Shown: piece by piece, positions 1 to 8,024 of the stretch
Numbering within the stretch: the first letter of the stretch is position 1
Layout of the letters: each line of letters opens with the position of its first letter
Source: Myxococcales bacterium
GTDB lineage: Bacteria; Myxococcota_A; Bradymonadia; UBA7976; UBA1532
Length of the DNA: 33,431 nucleotides
NCBI GenBank assembly: GCA_009692505.1
Contig: SHZC01000034.1
Span: 1 to 33,431, forward strand
Reading direction: 5' to 3'
Notes under the pieces: generated by a model
Told to the model about the DNA's origin: nothing
What the model saw: the letters and a program-made list of their open reading frames with translations, nothing else
The model's database searches: none
Position numbers and translations under genes: made by a program

Positions 1-961
1 GGCAGTTATCGTCGAGGTCGTCGTGGCCGTCGTCGTCGTCGTCGTGGTCGCAGACGTCACCCGCGAGGTCGAGGTCGAGATCGGCCTGGTCCTGATTGGC
101 ATCGATGAGGCAGTTGTCCTCGTCGTTGCCTACGTCGTCGCCGTCCAGATCGAGGTCGCAGGCGTCGCCCTCTCCGTCGAGGTCCAGATCCTCCTGGAGG
201 GCGTTGGCATCGTCAGGACAGTTGTCGAGGTGGGCGCCGACGCCATCCCTGTCGAGGTCACCGCCCTCACCGACCCAGAGCAGGGACCGCGCCGTCAGCT
301 CCTGCCACTTCCCCATGAGCGAGACGGGCTTGAACGGGTTGAAGCCCACCCAGGCGATGCGCCCGGCTTCGTTCGTGCGAACGGCCGACAGGACCGTGAG
401 ATCGGTGTTTTTTATCAGCAGGGTGGCGCCTGCGTTCAGGGCCGCATCGCCGGCGCAGAGGGAGTCGCAGCCCACCTGGGTGATGTCCTGCACGATCGGG
501 TGGTCCGGCACGACCGTGACGCCCTGAGTCGTGGGCGTGTCCAGTCCGCTGTCGGTCACCCCGACGGTCCGATAGTTCAAGCTCGTCCAGGCGCCGGCCA
601 GCTCGGTGGAGGCCTGCTGCGAGGTCGAGGCCTCGACCACGCCGCCACCGGAGTCGACGTAGGCGGCGAAGATGTCCCCGATCTCCGCCATCCGGAGTTG
701 GCCGCAGTCTTCAACCGAGATGAGCACGGCCACGTAGGGCGTAAGCTGGTTGACGTTTTCGAGCAGGTCGAGATCCAGCGTCGCCACGAGGTGAGCCGGC
801 ATACGGGCCGCCATCGCGTCGCGGAGCGGAATGAGATCGCGCGTTGCGTCACAACCGACCACGAGGACAGAGTCTGCGGCCCTCACCTCTCCGGCGAGAA
901 ACGAGAGCGAGCCTGTGAGCAGGAGGCACGAGAGGCGTCTAATGATCGGTGAGGTCTTCAT
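1..961 (-). CDS. Secreted protein with Rossmann-like N-terminal domain and thrombospondin type-3-like Asp/Cys repeats (3' end outside window)
   Basis: Reading starts at ATG 959-961 and stays open to base 1, so about 320 residues are seen and the C-terminus is missing. The N-terminus is a signal peptide with a VRA-AD cleavage site near residue 28. Residues about 33-230 alternate hydrophobic strands and helices (VLVVGCDA, PYVAVLISVEDC, GRIAWVGFNP) as in glutamine-amidotransferase-like or DUF4350-like domains; I see no catalytic triad. From about residue 232 to the edge come repeats of the DLDRDGVG..DNCPDDAN type, typical of calcium-binding type-3 repeats, ending in a run of Asp. This suggests an exported, cation-stabilised stalk. 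It lies 87 bases downstream of the Cys-rich lipoprotein gene, and that gap holds a candidate sigma-54 promoter. The domain name is inferred; the repeats are seen directly. Confidence 0.8.
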   Translation of the reverse strand, partial: MKTSPIIRRLSCLLLTGSLSFLAGEVRAADSVLVVGCDATRDLIPLRDAMAARMPAHLVATLDLDLLENVNQLTPYVAVLISVEDCGQLRMAEIGDIFAAYVDSGGGVVEASTSQQASTELAGAWTSLNYRTVGVTDSGLDTPTTQGVTVVPDHPIVQDITQVGCDSLCAGDAALNAGATLLIKNTDLTVLSAVRTNEAGRIAWVGFNPFKPVSLMGKWQELTARSLLWVGEGGDLDRDGVGAHLDNCPDDANALQEDLDLDGEGDACDLDLDGDDVGNDEDNCLIDANQDQADLDLDLAGDVCDHDDDDDGHDDLDDNC

Positions 962-994
962 CGCCGGTCAATGTACGGCCCTTCCACTGGTCTT

Positions 995-1011
995 CGCCAA
1001 TGTCGGGCCAA
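995..1011 (-). promoter_or_regulatory. Candidate sigma-54 (-24/-12) promoter
   Basis: On the minus strand these bases read TTGGCCCGACATTGGCG. The sigma-54 consensus is YTGGCACGRNNNTTGCW; three of the fourteen defined positions differ, and the GG-N10-GC spacing is exact. The predicted transcript would start near base 985, about 24 bases before the ATG at 961. Two identical GACATTGGC units (996-1004 and 1007-1015) lie 11 bases apart and partly create the match, so they could instead be a repressor operator. Myxobacteria use sigma-54 widely. No enhancer-binding protein gene is seen nearby. Confidence 0.4.
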
Positions 1012-1048
1012 TGTCTAAACGGCGAGGAGTCAGGCCGTCCGCATAAGA

Positions 1049-3889
1049 TCAGAGCCGCGTTCCGCAGACCATGATCGGCGCCTGACTGACGCAGTCGGTA
1101 AATCCGCAGCCGCCTCCGTTGAAGCCGATGGTGAACGTGCCGCAGAAGTGGTCCGCGTCGGAGAACGAGCCGGCGAGGGTGTACGTCTCGGTGCAGCCCA
1201 AGCCCCCCATGCCCGGGATGACCCCAACCGCGACGAAGTTCCCGTCAACCGGGGGGGGCGCCTGCACCATGACCTGCGGGGCACCGCCGATGCGCAGCTC
1301 AGCGGGGGCCATGGACAGGGAGAAGACGAACTCCGCGATGTTCACGGTGACGATGTCGAGCCCGTCGAACCCGCAGGCGTAGTTGACATCGGGCAACGCG
1401 TCGAAGCGGCCCGTATAATACGGTGGCACGACGACGCCCTCGGTCTGGCAGGTGGAGTTGCAGCCGTCGCCGTTGATCACGTTGCCGTCGTCGCACTGCT
1501 CCATCCGCCCACCGTCTACATAGCGGTCTCCGCAGCGGGACTGCCCGCAGACCGCGCTGAGGCAGATGGCCCGGGGGTTATTGACGCAGACGGCGCCGTT
1601 CGGCAAAGCCACGCCCTCCCGACACCCGCCCACCGCGTCGCAGAGCTCAGAGCCGTCGCAGACGTTCATGTCGGCGCAGCGTCCGTTGTCGGGGGTGTGG
1701 TCGACGCGATCGGCGACCTCGTTGCAGACATCCACCGTGCAGTTCACGGCGTCCGGCAGCACGGGGGCCACACCGGCGAGACACCCTTGAGCGACATCAC
1801 ACTGTTCGACGCCGTTGCAGAAGAGCGGATCGGCGCAGCGTGCGTGATCGGGGACGTGTACGACGCGATCATTGGCCTCGTCGCACGTGTCCACCGTACA
1901 GGCCTGCATGTCGGCGAGGACCGGGGACATGCCGAGCTGGCAGCCGCGCACGGCGTCGCAGATCTCGTTGCCATTGCAGTAGAGGCCGTCGCCGCAGGCC
2001 GCGTCCAAGGGATCGTGCGCGATGCGATCGGTGGCCTCGTCGCATCGCTCACGCGTGCAGCCGATCGCGTCGTCCGAGACCGGGGGCGCGCCGGCCTGAC
2101 AGCCGATGGCCACGTTGCACGTCTCGACGCCGTTGCAAAACAGCGCGTCGACACAGCGCGCGTCCACGCCGACATGGGTTACGCGATCCGTGACCTCATC
2201 GCAGTCGTCGTCCGTACACGCGAGGCCGTCGTCCACGCGAACCACCGGGCCGTTGACACATCCGACGCCCGGATCGCAGACCTCAACGCCGGTGCAGTAG
2301 AGGTCGTCATCGCACCGCTCGTGGTCGGGCACATGGCGCACCTGGCCGGTCTGATCGTCGCAGGTGTCCACCGTGCAGGCGATGCCGTCGTCGAGGTTTG
2401 CTGCCCCACCCAAGACGCAGCCTTGGCCCACGAGGCAGACCTCCGCGCCGTTGCATCGCTCCCCGTCGTCGCAGCGTGCGGAGACGGGCGAGTGCACGAC
2501 CTCGCCGCGCCCCTCGTTGCAGGCGTCGTCGGTGCAGTCGAAGCCATCATCGAGGGTGCGTGCCGACCCGGCTCGACAGCCGCCGAGGACGTCGCAGAGC
2601 TCGTCGCCGTTGCAATAGACCCCGTCGTCGCAGCGTGAATCGTCAGGTCGATTGACGACCGAGCGCGACACCTCGCTGCAGGCGTCGATGGTGCAGCCCA
2701 CGCCGTCGTTGACCGCGAGTGGCTCACCCGCGCCGCAGCCGCCCACGGCATCGCAGCGCTCGACCCCGTTGCAGAACGAGCCGTCGTCGCAGGGGCCATC
2801 GTCGGGCGTATGCGTGACGAAGTCGGCGGCCTCATCGCAGGCGTCGAGGGTGCAGGCCACCGCGTCGGACACGTTCTGGGCCTCGCCCACGCGGCAGCCG
2901 TCGATTGGATGGCAGAGCTCGAAGCCGTTACAGAACTGCCCGTCGTTGCAGCGCGCCGGGCGGGGCGTATGGGTGACTTGGCCCAAAAGCTCGTTGCAGA
3001 CATCGAGCGTGCACTCCACGCCATCGTCGGTCATAGGGGCCGCGCCGCCGCCGCACAGGCCGTGCTCCACGTCGCAGAGCTCGGCCCCATTACAGTAGAT
3101 CGCGTCGTCGCAGTCGTCGTCGTGTTGGCACGGCGGGCGTGGTTCGCAGTCGTTTCGGAGGCTGCACAGCTCGCCGGGCAGGCACCGGCGATGGTCCGGC
3201 ACGGCGCGGCAGTCCCCCGCTTCGTCGTCACAGCGGTCGACCGTGCACGCGACGGCGTCGTCGCAGCGAATCGGCTCGCCCGGCCGGCACTCGGCGTCGA
3301 TACATCGCTCGAGGCCGTTGCAGGGTGAGGCGTCCGTGCAGTCGAGATCGATCGAGCAGCCGATACGCAGGAAGCAGCCCACCTTCGCGTCGCAGGTCTG
3401 GCCGGCGGCGCAGAGGCTGTCGTCGGGCAAGACCTCGCACAAGGCGAGCTCCGCGTTGCAGACGTTTGATGTGCAGGCGATGTCGTCGGCGCACGGCGGC
3501 TCAGCGGCGGGCCGGCAGCGGCTCAGCTCGCATCGCTCGAACCCATTACAAAAGACGCCATCGTCACAGTCCTCGGGGTTGCGGCACTCGACGAAGAGGT
3601 CGGGGCCGAGGTCGCGACTGCCTCCGTCGGTCAGGTGCCCCCCCATCTCGCCGCCGCCCTCTCGAACGGGCAGATCCGGCGCGATTGAGAGGCTATCTAA
3701 GAAGGGTACGGCGTCGCCCATCGTCAGATCGGGACGCGGCGTGCTCTGGTCAAGCAGCATCCGCCCGCTGTCCTCCGAGCCCCCCTCTCCGCCCGAGCCT
3801 AAAGCCCGGTCCGCGGCGGCGCCGCCCTCACAGCCGGACAAGAGCGCGGCGGACAGGACGAAGAAAATCAGCGAAGACTCTGGCCTCAT
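1049..3889 (-). CDS. Large Cys-rich repeat lipoprotein with myxobacterial disulfide repeat
   Basis: The ATG at 3889 was chosen; a GTG one codon upstream is also possible. The N-terminus is a lipoprotein signal with LLSGC, placing the lipidated Cys at residue 20 and followed by Glu. Residues about 100-775 are roughly twelve units, eight of them with a regular 53-residue period and six cysteines each (pattern C-x-D-x-x-F/Y-C-N-G-x-E-x-C...G-C...C-T...C). Near residue 797 is QCDDGNVINGDGCNSTC, the DUF4215/TIGR02232 myxobacterial disulfide repeat. The last 120 residues form a Gly-rich Cys-containing domain I do not recognise. The protein is probably surface-exposed and disulfide-rigid. It follows the PHA-system gene by 17 bases, so the two are likely co-transcribed. 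Function is unknown; a structural or adhesive role is inference. Confidence 0.88.
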   Translation of the reverse strand: MRPESSLIFFVLSAALLSGCEGGAAADRALGSGGEGGSEDSGRMLLDQSTPRPDLTMGDAVPFLDSLSIAPDLPVREGGGEMGGHLTDGGSRDLGPDLFVECRNPEDCDDGVFCNGFERCELSRCRPAAEPPCADDIACTSNVCNAELALCEVLPDDSLCAAGQTCDAKVGCFLRIGCSIDLDCTDASPCNGLERCIDAECRPGEPIRCDDAVACTVDRCDDEAGDCRAVPDHRRCLPGELCSLRNDCEPRPPCQHDDDCDDAIYCNGAELCDVEHGLCGGGAAPMTDDGVECTLDVCNELLGQVTHTPRPARCNDGQFCNGFELCHPIDGCRVGEAQNVSDAVACTLDACDEAADFVTHTPDDGPCDDGSFCNGVERCDAVGGCGAGEPLAVNDGVGCTIDACSEVSRSVVNRPDDSRCDDGVYCNGDELCDVLGGCRAGSARTLDDGFDCTDDACNEGRGEVVHSPVSARCDDGERCNGAEVCLVGQGCVLGGAANLDDGIACTVDTCDDQTGQVRHVPDHERCDDDLYCTGVEVCDPGVGCVNGPVVRVDDGLACTDDDCDEVTDRVTHVGVDARCVDALFCNGVETCNVAIGCQAGAPPVSDDAIGCTRERCDEATDRIAHDPLDAACGDGLYCNGNEICDAVRGCQLGMSPVLADMQACTVDTCDEANDRVVHVPDHARCADPLFCNGVEQCDVAQGCLAGVAPVLPDAVNCTVDVCNEVADRVDHTPDNGRCADMNVCDGSELCDAVGGCREGVALPNGAVCVNNPRAICLSAVCGQSRCGDRYVDGGRMEQCDDGNVINGDGCNSTCQTEGVVVPPYYTGRFDALPDVNYACGFDGLDIVTVNIAEFVFSLSMAPAELRIGGAPQVMVQAPPPVDGNFVAVGVIPGMGGLGCTETYTLAGSFSDADHFCGTFTIGFNGGGCGFTDCVSQAPIMVCGTRL
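1600..3125 (-). repeat. Array of 159-bp coding repeats (53-residue Cys-rich units)
   Basis: Within the Cys-rich lipoprotein gene the CNG-encoding segment recurs about every 159 bases (near 1813, 1971, 2131, 2289, 2449, 2607, 2766 and 2927 on the plus strand, each resembling CCGTTGCAG). The units are diverged in sequence but almost constant in length. This suggests old duplications kept in register rather than recent expansion. Boundaries are approximate. Confidence 0.8.
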
Positions 3890-3906
3890 CACTGACCCCG
3901 CCTTTA

Positions 3907-4197
3907 TCAGCCCGTGCTCTCGAACGCCGCCTTCAGCCGCTTCTCGATGGAGCCCTTGAGCTTGACGGGGTCAACCCCGACGGCCCTGGCCATGAGGCCG
4001 AGCTTGACGATGACCTTCACGGTCGAGGCGGTCACGTCGATGCCCCCGGATACGCCGGTCCCATTCAAGGTCCCCGACCCGCCTCTCCAGTCCACCTTTA
4101 CGCCGTACTTCGACAGCATCTCCTCGAAGCCGCCGATGCGCTGCTTGGCCTCCTCAATGCTGAGGCTGTGCTTCTGCTCGACTTGAATATCCGCCAT
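3907..4197 (-). CDS. Polyhydroxyalkanoic acid system family protein (PHA_gran_rgn)
   Basis: This 96-residue cytosolic protein has the usual length and pattern of the PHA_gran_rgn family (PF09650/TIGR02610). It begins with a short basic/acidic segment (MADIQVEQKHSL), then the helix EEAKQRIGGFEEMLSKYG, a central beta region (VDWRGGSGTLNGTGVSGGID) and the C-terminal KGSIEKRLKAAF helix. Family members are found near polyester granule genes, but none of those genes is in this window, so a granule role is not shown. A GGAGG ribosome site lies just upstream of the ATG. It is divergent from ffh and about 17 bases before the Cys-rich lipoprotein gene, which probably shares its message. Confidence 0.75.
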   Translation of the reverse strand: MADIQVEQKHSLSIEEAKQRIGGFEEMLSKYGVKVDWRGGSGTLNGTGVSGGIDVTASTVKVIVKLGLMARAVGVDPVKLKGSIEKRLKAAFESTG

Positions 4198-4211
4198 CTC
4201 GGCCTCCCATG

Positions 4212-4262
4212 CGTCAATCGGGGCCGTCGTCCCTTGACGGCCGTAGACCTCGTCAATACCCT
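4212..4262. promoter_or_regulatory. Divergent promoter region with TTGACG/CGTCAA inverted repeat (ffh and PHA-system gene)
   Basis: TTGACG (4234-4239) and CGTCAA (4251-4256) form an inverted repeat with an 11-base centre; another CGTCAA lies at 4212-4217. On the plus strand TTGACG is a good -35 box, with a weak TACCCT -10 (4257-4262) after a 17-base spacer. That would start ffh transcription close to its ATG at 4272. On the minus strand the other arms also read TTGACG and could serve the PHA-system gene. Arms and spacing are seen; promoter activity is inferred. Confidence 0.35.
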
Positions 4263-4271
4263 CCGCCGCCC

Positions 4272-5966
4272 ATGTTGGATAGCCTCAGCAAAGGTTTTCG
4301 ATCGGTAAAGCACCGCTTGCAAGGCAAGCGTGAGCTCACCGAGGAGAACATCGAAGAAGCCCTGCGCGACATCCGGGTGTCGCTGCTCGAGGCGGACGTA
4401 GACTTCAAGGTCGTGCGCGGCTTCATCGCCTCGGTCAAGGAGAAGGCCGTCGGCGAGGTCGTGCGCGTCGTCGCCACCAAAGACGGGCAGCGGCTCAGGG
4501 TCAACCCCGGTGACCACTTCATCAAGCTCTGCCACGAGGAACTCGAAGGCCTCATGGGCCCGGTGGACACCACGCTGAAGTACGGCGCCGGAGTGACCAA
4601 GATTATGATGGTGGGCTTGCAGGGGTCGGGCAAGACGACCACGGCCGGCAAGCTCGCCAAGTATCTCATCAGCAAAGGTCGCAAGCCGCTGCTCGTCGCC
4701 GCGGACATCTACCGCCCAGCCGCCGTCGATCAGCTCAAGGTCTTGGGGCAGCGCTTGAGCGTGCCGGTCTACCACGAGCCCAACCAGACGCCGCCCCACA
4801 TCTGTCAGGCCGCGGTGGACTTCGCCCGTGCCAAAGGCCGAGACGTCGTCATCTTCGACACAGCCGGACGCTTGGCCATCGACGAGCCGCTCATGCTCGA
4901 GCTCGACGAGATCAAGAAGCGCACGCGCCCGGACAACATCCTGCTCGTCGTCGACTCCATGATTGGTCAAGACGCTGTACGAACGGCCAAGGTCTTTGAC
5001 GAGCGACTCGACATCTCCGGCTTCGTGATGACCAAGCTCGACGGCGACGCACGCGGCGGCGCGGCCTTGTCGATCAAAGCGGTCACCGGCAAGCCCATCA
5101 AGTTCCTGGGCATGGGCGAGAACCTGGAGGCCCTCGAGGAGTTCAGGCCCGAGGGGCTCGCCAGCCGGATCATGGGCTTCGGCGACGTCGTCGGGCTCGT
5201 CAGCGACTTCGAGAAGGTCGTCGATCGCGAGCAGGCCGAGCTTGACGCGAAGAAGCTGCTCTCCGGCAAGTTCAGCATGTGGGACTTCCTCGAGCAGATC
5301 CGGGCCATCAAGAAGATGGGCCCGCTCAAGGACCTCATCGACAAGCTGCCCTTCTTCAGCGACGGCCTGCCCGAAGGCGTGAACATCGACGACAAGGCCC
5401 TCGTGCGGATCGAGGCCATCATCCAGTCGATGACCGCCCTTGAGCGGGAGAAACCCGAGCTCATCGAGAAGCAGCCTCGACGCGCGCAGCGGATTGGCAA
5501 GGGCTCGGGCATCCCCCCTCAGGAGGTCACTGATCTCGTCGTCCGCTTCAAGGCGATGCGAAAGATCATGGGGGCCATCGGCTCGCCGGGCGGCGGCAGC
5601 CTGCTCAATAAGCTGCCGGGGTTTAAGCAGTTCGCCCAGATGCAGCAGCTCAAAGGCATGGACATCGGCAGCCTCATGGGCGGCATGGGCGGCGGGATGC
5701 CCGGCATGGGCGGCATGGGGCGTCCCGGGATGCCCGGCATGGGGCGTCCCGGGATGCCCGGCATGGGCGGCATGGGGGGCCAGATGCCCTCGGCCGAGAT
5801 GATCCGCGAGATGCTGCCGGGGCTCCCTCGTGGCTACCTGCCCCCGGGCACGCCGGGGCTTGGCGCCCGGAAGTCGGGCGAGGCGGCGCAGGCCAAGAAG
5901 GAGGCCGAGCGCAAGAAGACGAAGGCCGCCAAGGCGAGCCGCAAGCAGCAGCGCAAGAAGAAGTGA
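4272..5966 (+). CDS. ffh: Signal recognition particle protein Ffh (SRP54 GTPase)
   Basis: Ffh binds SRP RNA and signal sequences of nascent membrane and secreted proteins and hands ribosomes to the FtsY receptor using GTP. The start ATG 4272 gives the conserved MLDSLSKGF opening. The N domain covers about residues 1-95. The G domain has the P-loop GLQGSGKTT (115-123), DTAGR (196-200) and TKLDGD (254-259). The M domain carries the RNA-binding RIGKGSG motif (from 407). At 564 residues it is longer than the usual 450-500. The extra length is a Met/Gly/Pro-rich segment near residues 468-505 plus a Lys/Ala-rich basic tail. It heads a plus-strand run; its TGA overlaps the GTG start of the next gene by four bases. 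Identification is firm. Confidence 0.97.
   Translation: MLDSLSKGFRSVKHRLQGKRELTEENIEEALRDIRVSLLEADVDFKVVRGFIASVKEKAVGEVVRVVATKDGQRLRVNPGDHFIKLCHEELEGLMGPVDTTLKYGAGVTKIMMVGLQGSGKTTTAGKLAKYLISKGRKPLLVAADIYRPAAVDQLKVLGQRLSVPVYHEPNQTPPHICQAAVDFARAKGRDVVIFDTAGRLAIDEPLMLELDEIKKRTRPDNILLVVDSMIGQDAVRTAKVFDERLDISGFVMTKLDGDARGGAALSIKAVTGKPIKFLGMGENLEALEEFRPEGLASRIMGFGDVVGLVSDFEKVVDREQAELDAKKLLSGKFSMWDFLEQIRAIKKMGPLKDLIDKLPFFSDGLPEGVNIDDKALVRIEAIIQSMTALEREKPELIEKQPRRAQRIGKGSGIPPQEVTDLVVRFKAMRKIMGAIGSPGGGSLLNKLPGFKQFAQMQQLKGMDIGSLMGGMGGGMPGMGGMGRPGMPGMGRPGMPGMGGMGGQMPSAEMIREMLPGLPRGYLPPGTPGLGARKSGEAAQAKKEAERKKTKAAKASRKQQRKKK
5712..5759 (+). repeat. Perfect 24-bp tandem duplication inside ffh
   Basis: The 24-base unit beginning GGCATGGGGCGTCCCGGG occurs twice back to back (5712-5735 and 5736-5759), and a partial third copy follows. 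It encodes GMGRPGMP twice inside the Met/Gly-rich part of the M domain. The identity of the two copies suggests recent slippage. Confidence 0.9.
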
Positions 5967-6778
5967 GCGAGGAGAAGCCCGCCGTCACCTGTTCAGCGCA
6001 TCTGGACGTGCCGGCCGTGGCCCTCTGCTTCGGCTGTGGCAAGGCGTTGTGTGATACCTGCCGCTCGGTCGGAGACGATGGCTTGGCGCGGTGTGCGGCC
6101 TGTGTGGCCGAGTCCCATGGCCCGGTGGCCGATGCCACTCAGGCGCCCTCGAAGCGGCCGGAATCAGCCGGCATCACCGTCTCGCTCTCCCCCTTGCCGC
6201 TCGCTTGGGAGCGCGACGATGGGGCTTCTGCGATGCGGGCCTTGTGGTCGACGTTCATTGAGCTCTGCTTTAACCCCATGGGTGCCATGACCCGCCTGCC
6301 CCAAGCCCGCGGAGACCTCGTCGCGCCCCTAATCCTCTCGGTCCTCTGCGGGATCGTCGGTCACGTGGCGACGGTCGCCCAGGCGTTCGCCTTCTCCGAT
6401 CTCGACGTGCGCCTCAGAGATGAGCTCCTGCCCCAACTCCAGCACCTGAACCTGCCGCCCGCGGCCGTAGGGCTGCTCGCCTTACCGATGCTGCCCTTGG
6501 GGCTCACCGTGCGCCTCTTCGCTGTCGCGATTGCGGGCCACGTCCTGCTCGGCCTGATTGGGGTCCGTCGGCAGAGCTTCGAGACGACGTTTCGGGTGTA
6601 CGCCTACGCCTCGGCCGTGGCGCTGCTCTCGGTGCTGCCCGGCTTGGGCCCCTTTCTGTCGATGGGGCTCGTCGTCCTGCTGACCATGCAGGGCCTTCGT
6701 ATCAGCCATGGCGCGACGCCCGGCCAAGCGGCCGTCGGGGCCTTGCCGTACCTTGCCCTGCTCATGCTGTCCCTCTAA
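5963..6778 (+). CDS. Zinc-finger / YIP1-family-like membrane protein
   Basis: A GTG start overlaps the ffh stop (GTGA), so translation is probably coupled. Residues 10-47 hold a B-box-like zinc site: C10-x2-H13, C22-x2-C25, C30-x2-C33 and C44-x2-C47. After a short linker, residues about 100-271 contain around five hydrophobic segments with the spacing of YIP1-domain proteins (for example IAGHVLLGLIG and VYAYASAVALLSVLPG). It is 271 residues long, predicted to be in the inner membrane with the zinc module in the cytoplasm. Function is unknown. The link to ffh suggests, but does not show, a role near membrane protein insertion. The YIP1 assignment is moderately sure. Confidence 0.78.
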   Translation: MSEEKPAVTCSAHLDVPAVALCFGCGKALCDTCRSVGDDGLARCAACVAESHGPVADATQAPSKRPESAGITVSLSPLPLAWERDDGASAMRALWSTFIELCFNPMGAMTRLPQARGDLVAPLILSVLCGIVGHVATVAQAFAFSDLDVRLRDELLPQLQHLNLPPAAVGLLALPMLPLGLTVRLFAVAIAGHVLLGLIGVRRQSFETTFRVYAYASAVALLSVLPGLGPFLSMGLVVLLTMQGLRISHGATPGQAAVGALPYLALLMLSL

Positions 6779-6802
6779 GACTCGAAGAACCGTCGGCGAA
6801 AA

Positions 6803-7990
6803 ATGCGCGTCCTGACGTACTACGCGAACCTCAAGTCCTACCGGGACCGCGTGATGATGCTGCGCCGCGCCTCGGAGTCCCTGGAACATATCCACCTCAT
6901 CGTCGGGAGCGGCGAGGCTTCAGAGGTCGACGCCCTTCAAACCGAGCGCTTCACGATCGACGTCGCCGCCCCCAGGATGCGAGGGCGGGCCCTGCTGCAG
7001 TTGGCGGCCTTCAACGCGGTTTCCGAGGCGCAGTCGAGGTTCGACTTCGATCTCATTCACGATACGCAGGGGTTCCTGATTCCCGTGCTCCTGGCACAAC
7101 GCGCCCTACGTCTGAGGCGGCTTCGGGCTCCGTCGCCGGTGCTGCTGACGTCGTCGTTTCTTGCGGCGAACGAGTGGTACGACGACGTCCGCAAGCAGCA
7201 CCCCTACCGCCCGCTCTGGTACCAAAGATTGCGTCTCCAGACCCTCCTCGAGGAGCGGATCGCCGTGCGCCTCTCGGACGCCGCGACGGTCTTCGGCGAG
7301 GGCTACATCGAACCTTTTGCCGCCTTTCATCATATCGAGCCCGCTCGCGTCTTTAGCGTGCCCAACTGCGCGGACAACGAGCGTTTCTTCCCCGAGCCCC
7401 CGAGGCCCGCGGTGCATGGCTTCGAGGCCGACGCGAGGCTGCTCCTCTTCGTGGGCAACGTCTTTCGCTACAAGGGCATCTTCGAGCTGCTTACAGCCTT
7501 TGCGGCCCTGCGCCCCGACCACCCGAAGCTGCGCCTGCTCGTGGTCGGCCCCATGCACGATGAGGAGCGGGCGCCGATCGCCGAGGTCCGCCGCCGCCTG
7601 AATCTCTCCGACGACCTCGTCCGCTTCGTGGGTCGCGTGGAGCGGGACGACCTTCGGGCCCTCTACAATACGGCGAGCGTCTTCGTCCTGCCGTCGTACT
7701 TCGAGGGCTCGCCCCGAGTGGTCATCGAGGCCATGGCCTGCGGTTCGTCGATCGTCACGACGGACGGGCACGGCACGCGCACGCTCGATCCGAAGGGGTC
7801 CTTCATCCGGTTTGTGCCCCGCGCCGACGCGGACAGTCTCAGAGACGCGGTCGACGCGCAGCTGCGTGAGCCCGCCGACATGACACGCGCTCGCATGCAG
7901 GCCGCCCGCGAGCGCTACCTCAGCGGACATACGCCGGACGCCGCCGCCGCCGCGCTCGTCTCGCTGTACCGGCGTCTGGTGCCGACGTAA
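6803..7990 (+). CDS. GT4-family glycosyltransferase
   Basis: This 395-residue cytosolic or membrane-associated retaining glycosyltransferase has a GT-B fold. The N-terminal acceptor half includes DLIHDTQGF. The C-terminal half has LLLFVGNVFRYKG, the LLVVGP strand, and the EX7E motif with E301 and E309 within YFEGSPRVVIEAMACG, the donor-binding signature of GT4 enzymes. The start ATG 6803 follows the previous stop by 24 bases. Sugar donor and acceptor cannot be read from sequence. The manC/manB genes elsewhere in the window make GDP-mannose a possible donor, but they are 20 kb away. Confidence 0.9.
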   Translation: MRVLTYYANLKSYRDRVMMLRRASESLEHIHLIVGSGEASEVDALQTERFTIDVAAPRMRGRALLQLAAFNAVSEAQSRFDFDLIHDTQGFLIPVLLAQRALRLRRLRAPSPVLLTSSFLAANEWYDDVRKQHPYRPLWYQRLRLQTLLEERIAVRLSDAATVFGEGYIEPFAAFHHIEPARVFSVPNCADNERFFPEPPRPAVHGFEADARLLLFVGNVFRYKGIFELLTAFAALRPDHPKLRLLVVGPMHDEERAPIAEVRRRLNLSDDLVRFVGRVERDDLRALYNTASVFVLPSYFEGSPRVVIEAMACGSSIVTTDGHGTRTLDPKGSFIRFVPRADADSLRDAVDAQLREPADMTRARMQAARERYLSGHTPDAAAAALVSLYRRLVPT

Positions 7991-8024
7991 TTTCGAAGAC
8001 TGCCTATCCCAACATCGTTGAAGC

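Noticed and set aside
23..60. GTC/CGT triplet-rich tract as a microsatellite
   Set aside because: It encodes the Asp run of type-3 repeats in the first gene.
1148..2638. Long plus-strand open frame (496 codons) opposite the Cys-rich lipoprotein
   Set aside because: It is Ala/Val-rich sequence produced by the codon pattern of the repeat on the other strand; no domain, no ribosome site.
5674..5790. Short repeats as a CRISPR-like array
   Set aside because: They are in-frame coding repeats with no spacers.
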